64,000 nucleotides of DNA from Candidatus Neomicrothrix sp. UBA6944. Its GTDB lineage: Bacteria; Actinomycetota; Acidimicrobiia; Acidimicrobiales; Poriferisodalaceae. The stretch is taken from assembly GCA_002448715.1 (NCBI GenBank), contig DJZU01000014.1:10612-74611 (forward strand). The letters are read 5' to 3'. The notes under the pieces were generated by a model. That model had not been told where the DNA came from. It saw only the letters and a program-made list of their open reading frames with translations, and ran no database searches. Of the stretch, positions 58,701 through 64,000 are shown piece by piece. Within the stretch, counting starts at the first letter, position 1. Each line of letters starts with the position of its first letter. The translations under genes and the position numbers were made by a program.

Positions 58701-60183
58701 CGCTTGCTGAGCCTGCACTCTCTCCGGCCAGTCTGCCGAACACGGCGCCTGCCATCAGGCCAGTGCCGCCAGGATAATTCCCATAAAACAGCCCCCCCAG
58801 CAGTTCACCCGCAGCGAACAGACCGGGGATCTCTTCCAGCCCTGTATCAAGGACCTGGCCGTGAGCGTCAATTCTGAGGCCACCAAAGGTGAATGTCAGG
58901 CCACAGGTCACGTTGTACGCCTGGAACGGCGGTTCGTCGATGGTGTTAGCCCAGTTGGTCTTATTAATTCTGAGTCCTTCGGTCGATCGCCCATCCTTAA
59001 CGTTCGGATTAAACGCGATGTCTGTTCGTACTGCGGCGTTGTACTCGGCAATGGTGTTCAACGCTGCCTCAGTGCTGACGCCCTCCATCCGGGCACACAA
59101 CTCTTCGATTGAATCAGCCTGCACTTTTGTGACTTGCTTTATTCGATACTCGTCTCGAAGCAAGTGATCGACTTTCGCGTCGAATAGTTGCCATGCCGAG
59201 TGGTCAGGTTGATTTAGGATTTCCCGGCCGTATTTAGCGTAGGTGTAGTTCCTGAAGTCGGCACCTTCGTCGAGAAAGCGTTCACCGTTGTTATTGATGA
59301 CGACTCCGAAGGGGTAACTGTGTTTTTGGAAAGCGTCGCCTACTGCCAGATCACCAAACTCCGGAGCGTTGTACTCCCACGCGACTGCGTGGGCTCCGCT
59401 CCAGTTGCCGTATGGCATGGCGCCTACATCTAGGGCCATACGAATGCCATCACCAGTGTTGAAACGGGTTCCGCGAACCTTTGCTAGGTCCCACCCTGGA
59501 CCCAAATACCGTGTCCGCCATTCCGCATTTGCCTGGAATCCACCAGCAGTAAGAATCACCGCCTTTGCAGGGATCTCGACGATCTGATCTTGGTGGCGTA
59601 CTCGCACCCCTGTAACAGTGTGACCGTCGAACAAGAGATCCTGAACAGTTGTGTCGTATCGCAGCTCGATGCCGTTATTCGCTAAGGCGCCATGTAGTGC
59701 ATCAACAAGGCCCTCTCCGCCTCCCCAGGCTTCCACTGTGAGGCCTCCCCAAAACTTAAACTTCCCATCAACTTTGAAGGCTTGACGGCCCCAAATGGGA
59801 GCGAATCGGACTCCGTTTCGCTGCATCCACATCACGGTTTGGTTGCTTTGGGAAACCAGGTAGTGGGCTAATTCAGGGTCTGTTCGGTAGTCGGTTACGC
59901 GACCCATGTCCTCATAGAACTGCTCTTCGGTGTATGTGCCGAAGTCAGTGCTTTCGATTTCTGATTCGGTCAAATCGGGCATCAAGGCGGTTAAATCATC
60001 AACGCCTGAGTAGGCGAACCTAATTGCTCCAGCCGTAAAACGGCTGTTGCCTCCGGCTTCATTTTTGGGGGCCCGTTCAAGGACCAGTACCTTGGCGCCT
60101 CGCTCGGCGGCGGCTAATGCTGCGCAACACGCGGCATTGCCGGCACCAACTACCACTACGTCGACATCGGTTGCGGAAGTCAT
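58693..60183 (-). CDS. tcuA: FAD-dependent tricarballylate dehydrogenase-like flavoprotein
   Basis: 496 residues from the ATG at 60183 (MTSATDVDVVVVGAGNAACCAALAAAERGA); a longer reading adds 18 residues running into the aldolase gene. EAGGNSRFTAGAIRFAYSGVDDLTALMPDLTESEIE matches TcuA of the fumarate-reductase/3-ketosteroid-dehydrogenase superfamily; C-terminal GLFAAGELLGGLFYGNYPGGTGLM binds FAD. TcuA oxidises tricarballylate to cis-aconitate, but paralogs act on other substrates, so function is family-level. It is the last gene of a four-gene operon, eight bases after the aldolase. Confidence 0.78.
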   Translation of the reverse strand: MTSATDVDVVVVGAGNAACCAALAAAERGAKVLVLERAPKNEAGGNSRFTAGAIRFAYSGVDDLTALMPDLTESEIESTDFGTYTEEQFYEDMGRVTDYRTDPELAHYLVSQSNQTVMWMQRNGVRFAPIWGRQAFKVDGKFKFWGGLTVEAWGGGEGLVDALHGALANNGIELRYDTTVQDLLFDGHTVTGVRVRHQDQIVEIPAKAVILTAGGFQANAEWRTRYLGPGWDLAKVRGTRFNTGDGIRMALDVGAMPYGNWSGAHAVAWEYNAPEFGDLAVGDAFQKHSYPFGVVINNNGERFLDEGADFRNYTYAKYGREILNQPDHSAWQLFDAKVDHLLRDEYRIKQVTKVQADSIEELCARMEGVSTEAALNTIAEYNAAVRTDIAFNPNVKDGRSTEGLRINKTNWANTIDEPPFQAYNVTCGLTFTFGGLRIDAHGQVLDTGLEEIPGLFAAGELLGGLFYGNYPGGTGLMAGAVFGRLAGESAGSASAS

Positions 60184-60191
60184 TACTCTAA

Positions 60192-60962
60192 TCAACCCAC
60201 TGCGCACGGATCGTTGAGTCGGGAGCGCACGAGCCACTGGAACACGTGCCAGCCGTTGAGTTCTTGTCCTACCGATTTATGTGCCTCGGCTGCGGCTTCA
60301 TCGCTTATTTTTCTGCCGTTTGGTGCTTTGATGCACACCTCAGCGGCATGTTCCGCATTGAGGTAGAAGCCAACCGCAGAGGCGACTGAGGTTCCGACAG
60401 TAAGTAGCCCGTGATTGGCCAACACCACCAAGCGTCCAGGGCCGAGCGCCTCGGCTATTCGTTGTCCCGTAGCAATATCGGTCACATTGACCTCTTCTCC
60501 GTGGAAAACGCCCTGAAGTTGATGAAAGGCGGCGGCCTCTTGGCTGGTCATTGTTAGCGGTTCTGCTAACGCAGAGAAAGGTGTGCCATAAGGGGTGTGG
60601 GCGTGGATTGCGCCGATGACGTCTGGTCGGTTCGCGTGAATGGGTGCATGGATACAAAAGGCTGCTGGATTGATGTCGCCCTGCCCTTGGATTACGTCTC
60701 CAAGTTCGTTGACGAGAACTAGGTCCTCAACGGTTGCCTGCCCGAAGGGAACCCCGTAGGCAAGTAGCCAAAAGCAATCAGTGTGCTCAGGGTCGCGAGC
60801 TGTGATGTGGCCTGAACCATCTGCCCCCCAACCCCAGGACGCCATTATTCGGTAACCCAATGCCGTCTCGCGTTTACGGATTAGGCGTTCGACGTCAAAG
60901 TCCTCGGCGCTGGTCGGCTCTGAGGTCAAGGAGAACTCGTCAAGAGCGCGGGGTTTTCTCAT
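60192..60962 (-). CDS. Class II aldolase/adducin-domain protein
   Basis: 256 residues. The zinc-binding HAHTP (IHAHTPYGTPFSALA) and the later His in VLANHGLLTVG define the family; CIHAPIHANRPDVIGAIHAHT precedes. Such enzymes cleave or decarboxylate hydroxy-keto acids. Length is about that of fuculose-phosphate aldolase-like enzymes. It is flanked by TcuA-like and HsaA-like genes, and so may cleave a product of an oxidised ring or chain. Substrate is not assignable. Confidence 0.85.
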   Translation of the reverse strand: MRKPRALDEFSLTSEPTSAEDFDVERLIRKRETALGYRIMASWGWGADGSGHITARDPEHTDCFWLLAYGVPFGQATVEDLVLVNELGDVIQGQGDINPAAFCIHAPIHANRPDVIGAIHAHTPYGTPFSALAEPLTMTSQEAAAFHQLQGVFHGEEVNVTDIATGQRIAEALGPGRLVVLANHGLLTVGTSVASAVGFYLNAEHAAEVCIKAPNGRKISDEAAAEAHKSVGQELNGWHVFQWLVRSRLNDPCAVG

Positions 60963-60999
60963 CGCTGGAGGTCGTTCCCGAGGTTCATTACGTTGATCC

Positions 61000-62169
61000 T
61001 TATAACCCGGGGGCGTTGTTGTCGATGCCGCTCATGACGCGTCCAGCTAGTTCTACGACGGGTTCGGCGACCATCATGTGTTGTGAAGCAACATGAACGT
61101 CGCGGAAGTGACGCTGAAGGGCCGAGTCTTCGTAAACGGATGTGCCGCCGACCGCTGTGTACATTCGATCAATAACCTCTGTTGAGGTCGTGACGGCGTG
61201 GGTTGTTGAAGTGCGTAGCAGTCGTCGTGTTTCGAGAGAACCAATGCCCTGTTGGGCTTCTGACCAGGCTGCTGAGATGTCGTCGTAAAAGGAGGCTCTA
61301 GCGGCTCGGAGTGAAGCGTCGGCTGCGGCTACGTCTCGTTGGAATGCGGGACGAGCTGAAAGTGTTCGAGCTGAGCCCGTTGGTGTCTTGGACTTTGCAA
61401 CACCTAGGGCTTCGTCGATTGAGTCGCGGGCCATTCCGAGGGCAATCGCTCCAATGGGCAATGCCAGATAGCCGAAACGGGGAAACCGGTAAATCGGTAA
61501 TTGTGAAAGGGGAGACGACCTGAGTGCCTCTACCGTGGCTATTCGGTAGTTGTCCAACACGAGATTTTCTGCGGTGTATGAGTTGGAGCCGGAGCCGCGG
61601 AGCCCAGAGGTGTGCCAGTTATCGAGGATGGTTATTTCTTCGGGTCGAAAAAAAGCACGAGCTTCAGTTGGTCGGTCCTTGGTGTCGAGTAAAGGTTCGC
61701 CACTTTCGGCGCACAAGATCACGCCGCCGGAGATCCACTCAGCGTTGAGGCAGCCTGAGCCCCAGTCCCAACGCCCGTTGATGCTCCAGCGATCACCTGA
61801 TGAATCCATCTTTGTTGCGGTGCCGGAATAGGCGAATACTCCACTGGTGATCAGATTTGAGGCTTTTGTTAGTTCCGCGAGGAGCGTTGGTGAGGCAGCT
61901 GGGAACATGTACTGAGACGTGGCGCCGATGAACACACACCAAGCTGCTGAACCGTTACCTGCAGCGAGTACTTCGCAGACACGAGCTAAGTCTTCTGGCG
62001 TCGCTCCAACGCCGTCGATTTCCTGTGGTGTGCAGAAACGATAAAAGCCGTCGTCGGCGAGTCGATCCGCGATGTCTTGCGGGAGCTTCCGAGCAGCGTC
62101 GATTTCGCGTCCGCGTGCCCGCAATTCGGGCACGTAACTGTTGGCTAGCTCGCAAAAGTCAGTTGGCAT
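61000..62169 (-). CDS. Acyl-CoA-dehydrogenase-fold flavin monooxygenase (HsaA-like)
   Basis: 389 residues with the acyl-CoA dehydrogenase fold but motifs of the two-component flavin-dependent hydroxylases: NGSAAWCVFIGATSQYM, WHTSGLRGSGSNSYTAENLVLD, and the end LQRHFRDVHVASQHMM. The HsaA/HpaH-type oxygenases use reduced flavin from a separate reductase to hydroxylate phenols or steroid fragments. No reductase gene is seen nearby. It is nine bases downstream of the FadB-like gene. An acyl-CoA dehydrogenase role is less likely because the usual catalytic Glu context is missing. Confidence 0.8.
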   Translation of the reverse strand: MPTDFCELANSYVPELRARGREIDAARKLPQDIADRLADDGFYRFCTPQEIDGVGATPEDLARVCEVLAAGNGSAAWCVFIGATSQYMFPAASPTLLAELTKASNLITSGVFAYSGTATKMDSSGDRWSINGRWDWGSGCLNAEWISGGVILCAESGEPLLDTKDRPTEARAFFRPEEITILDNWHTSGLRGSGSNSYTAENLVLDNYRIATVEALRSSPLSQLPIYRFPRFGYLALPIGAIALGMARDSIDEALGVAKSKTPTGSARTLSARPAFQRDVAAADASLRAARASFYDDISAAWSEAQQGIGSLETRRLLRTSTTHAVTTSTEVIDRMYTAVGGTSVYEDSALQRHFRDVHVASQHMMVAEPVVELAGRVMSGIDNNAPGL

Positions 62170-62178
62170 AGTTACGCA

Positions 62179-64000
62179 TCAATTCGTATATGTGCTCAGT
62201 GAACCTTGTTCGGAAACCAGTTGTTCGATCAGTGGCGAAATTGACCAGTGGTCGCCACCGATAGTAGATGCATAGTGGTTGATTCGTTCAGCTACTTCTT
62301 CCAACCCGACCGTATCGGCCCAAAACATTGGGCCGCCGGTGTACATGGGCCACCCGTATCCGTTGATCCAGACAACGTCGACGTCGCTTCCTCTAATAGC
62401 GATCTCTTCTGAAAGAATTTTTGCGCCCTCATTAACCATTGGGTATAGACATCGCTCCAGAATTTCTTGGTCACTTATTTCACGGCGTTCTATGCCCTGA
62501 CGTTCGGCGAAAGCTGCGATGATCTCTTCCACCTCTGGGTCAGGGGTAGCGGCTCGCGTATCGGGGTCATATGTGTAGTAACCCTGACCGTTTTTTTGGC
62601 CTCTGCGACCGCTTTCGCATAAAAGCTCCCTGACGGTGGCTCCGGATGAGGTGGCTTCGTCCCATCCAATGTCTAGGCCCGCTAAATCGCTCATGGCGAA
62701 CGGTCCCATCGGTAGACCAAAATCGAAAAGGACCTGATCCACGCGTGAAGGGGCAGCGCCCTCAAGGATCATCTTTTCTGCTTCCACTCCGCGCATGAAC
62801 AACATTCTGTTGCCCACGAACCCGTGACAGACGCCACACAACACTGGTGTTTTTCCGATTGACCGCCCGATCTTCATGGCGGTGGTAATTGCGACATCGG
62901 AAGTAGCGTCTCCGCGAACTACCTCGAGCATCTTCATCACGTTTGCGGGTGAAAAGAAGTGCATTCCTATAACGGCTTCAGGGCGGGTGGTTGCTGAAGC
63001 AATTTCGTTGATGTCTAGCGCTGAGGTATTCGAAGCGAGAATCGCCCCTGGCTTACAAATGTCATCCAACTCTGAGAAAATGGATTTCTTAAGGTCCATG
63101 TTTTCGAATACCGCCTCTATGACCAGATCGCAGTCTGCGAAGTTGCCCATGTCGGTGGAACCAGAAATAAGACCCATCCGAGTTTCGACGTCGTCGCTGG
63201 TGATGCCCCCCCGAGCAGCAGTTCTTTCATAATTGGATCGCACAACGGCAAGGCCTCTATCGAGAGATTCTTGGTCTCGTTCGACGATGGTTACGGGAAT
63301 TCCAACATTTGCGAAGTTCATTGCTATGCCTCCGCCCATTGTCCCGGCTCCGAGGACGCCGCAGCGCGCGACGTCTATAGGTTCGGTCTCTTTGGGAAGC
63401 CCCGGGATCTTGAGCGCCGCGCGCTCAGCAAAGAAGTAGTACTGCTGAGCCTTTGATTGTGTCCCTGTCATTAGGTCGCGAAACAACTCTTGCTCGCGCT
63501 TTAACCCATCTTCGAAGTCAAGGTTTACTGCGGCTTCAACACAACGAATGTTGTATTCGGGGGCGAGAAAGCCGCGGGTTTTTCGAGCGATACTCGCGCG
63601 GAAGTCTTCGAATAGAGATGATGGGGTATCTGCTAGCTTGTCATTCCGGTCGCGAATTCGCAGGAGAGGCATTTGCTCGGAAACCGCCCGGCGAGCGAAC
63701 GCCACAGCGCCCTGCTCTAAATCGTCAACAATTTCGTCGATCAGGCCGCAAGCCAGTGCCTCCTCAGCTGCTATCGGATCACCACTTGTCATCATTTCGA
63801 GCGCCTTGGACGCGCCGGTGATGCGAGGCAAACGTTGAGTGCCTCCGGCCCCGGGTAGAAGGCCGAGTTTCACTTCAGGGAGCCCATATTGACTGGAGGC
63901 GACCCCCACTCGATAGTGGGCGCACAAGGCGACCTCTAGGCCTCCGCCCAGTGCGGTGCCGTGCACGGCTGCTATTACGGGCTTGGAGCAGTTCTCCATA
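62179..64000 (-). CDS. Bifunctional enoyl-CoA hydratase/3-hydroxyacyl-CoA dehydrogenase (N-terminus beyond window)
   Basis: At least 606 residues; the frame runs to the edge, and the visible Met (63999) is inside the crotonase domain. Residues 1-190 are the end of the crotonase part (VIAAVHGTALGGGLEVALCAHYRV, LPEVKLGLLPGAGGTQRL with catalytic Glu). The dehydrogenase part starts near 213 with GVLGAGTMGGGIAMNFANVGIPVTIVERD (NAD), and its catalytic His is in GMHFFSPANVMKMLEVV; NRMLFMRGVEAEKMILEGA and the end repeat follow. FadB/FadJ-like beta-oxidation enzyme. It leads the four-gene operon. Confidence 0.92.
   Translation of the reverse strand, partial: MENCSKPVIAAVHGTALGGGLEVALCAHYRVGVASSQYGLPEVKLGLLPGAGGTQRLPRITGASKALEMMTSGDPIAAEEALACGLIDEIVDDLEQGAVAFARRAVSEQMPLLRIRDRNDKLADTPSSLFEDFRASIARKTRGFLAPEYNIRCVEAAVNLDFEDGLKREQELFRDLMTGTQSKAQQYYFFAERAALKIPGLPKETEPIDVARCGVLGAGTMGGGIAMNFANVGIPVTIVERDQESLDRGLAVVRSNYERTAARGGITSDDVETRMGLISGSTDMGNFADCDLVIEAVFENMDLKKSIFSELDDICKPGAILASNTSALDINEIASATTRPEAVIGMHFFSPANVMKMLEVVRGDATSDVAITTAMKIGRSIGKTPVLCGVCHGFVGNRMLFMRGVEAEKMILEGAAPSRVDQVLFDFGLPMGPFAMSDLAGLDIGWDEATSSGATVRELLCESGRRGQKNGQGYYTYDPDTRAATPDPEVEEIIAAFAERQGIERREISDQEILERCLYPMVNEGAKILSEEIAIRGSDVDVVWINGYGWPMYTGGPMFWADTVGLEEVAERINHYASTIGGDHWSISPLIEQLVSEQGSLSTYTN

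Overview
The window reads as a chromosomal segment of an actinobacterium, most likely a marine Acidimicrobiia-type lineage. Three things support this. The first 18 kb keeps the order rpsA - coaE - uvrB - uvrA - uvrC - rapZ - gap - pgk - tpiA - secG, which is the order known from Mycobacterium and relatives. Several proteins carry actinobacterial sequence variants (UvrB P-loop GSGKSA, RapZ P-loop GAGRST). It also encodes mycothiol-dependent formaldehyde oxidation and two proteins of families that often use F420. Base composition looks moderate and gene spacing is tight. I see no insertion sequence, prophage, CRISPR array or integrase. The exact taxon is inference.

Bases 1-18300 are core genes: the 3' end of rpsA, coaE, a permease/SDR/acidic zinc-ribbon group on the minus strand, the three uvr excinuclease genes with mscR between uvrB and uvrA, a methyltransferase coupled to uvrC, rapZ, the triose-phosphate part of glycolysis (gap, pgk, tpiA), an unusual thioredoxin-domain protein, secG, and a tRNA-Leu whose anticodon reads AAG. 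The yvcK and whiA genes that normally sit between rapZ and gap are absent.

Bases 18300-46000 are accessory metabolism, rich in oxygenases and oxidoreductases on both strands: a zinc alcohol dehydrogenase, an FMN/F420 split-barrel protein, a metallo-beta-lactamase-fold hydrolase next to a type I sulfatase, a Baeyer-Villiger-type flavin monooxygenase, a beta-propeller protein, a Rieske oxygenase, a carotenoid cleavage oxygenase, an alpha/beta hydrolase with an extra N-terminal domain, two SDRs, a PhyH dioxygenase, a MetE-like zinc methyltransferase coupled to a fatty-acid desaturase, ThrH, a VOC protein, an MFS exporter, a crotonase/CMD/Ddn/enolase-superfamily operon, a PHBH-type monooxygenase, and an S-adenosylhomocysteine-hydrolase-like protein in an operon with DeoD. 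Together they suggest a heterotroph breaking down lipids, terpenoids/apocarotenoids and cyclic compounds.

Bases 46000-64000 hold an M20 peptidase divergent from a long-type argG, a complete peptide-type ABC importer (two ATPases, binding lipoprotein, two permeases), monomeric NADP isocitrate dehydrogenase, an acyl-CoA synthetase, and a minus-strand operon (3-hydroxyacyl-CoA dehydrogenase/enoyl-CoA hydratase fusion, HsaA-like flavin monooxygenase, class II aldolase, TcuA-like flavoprotein) that runs off the right edge.

The best candidates for something undescribed are the divergent SAH-hydrolase-like/DeoD pair, the thioredoxin-fused protein inside the glycolytic block, the MetE-like/desaturase/PhyH group, and the tRNA-Leu(AAG). 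None is proven by sequence alone.
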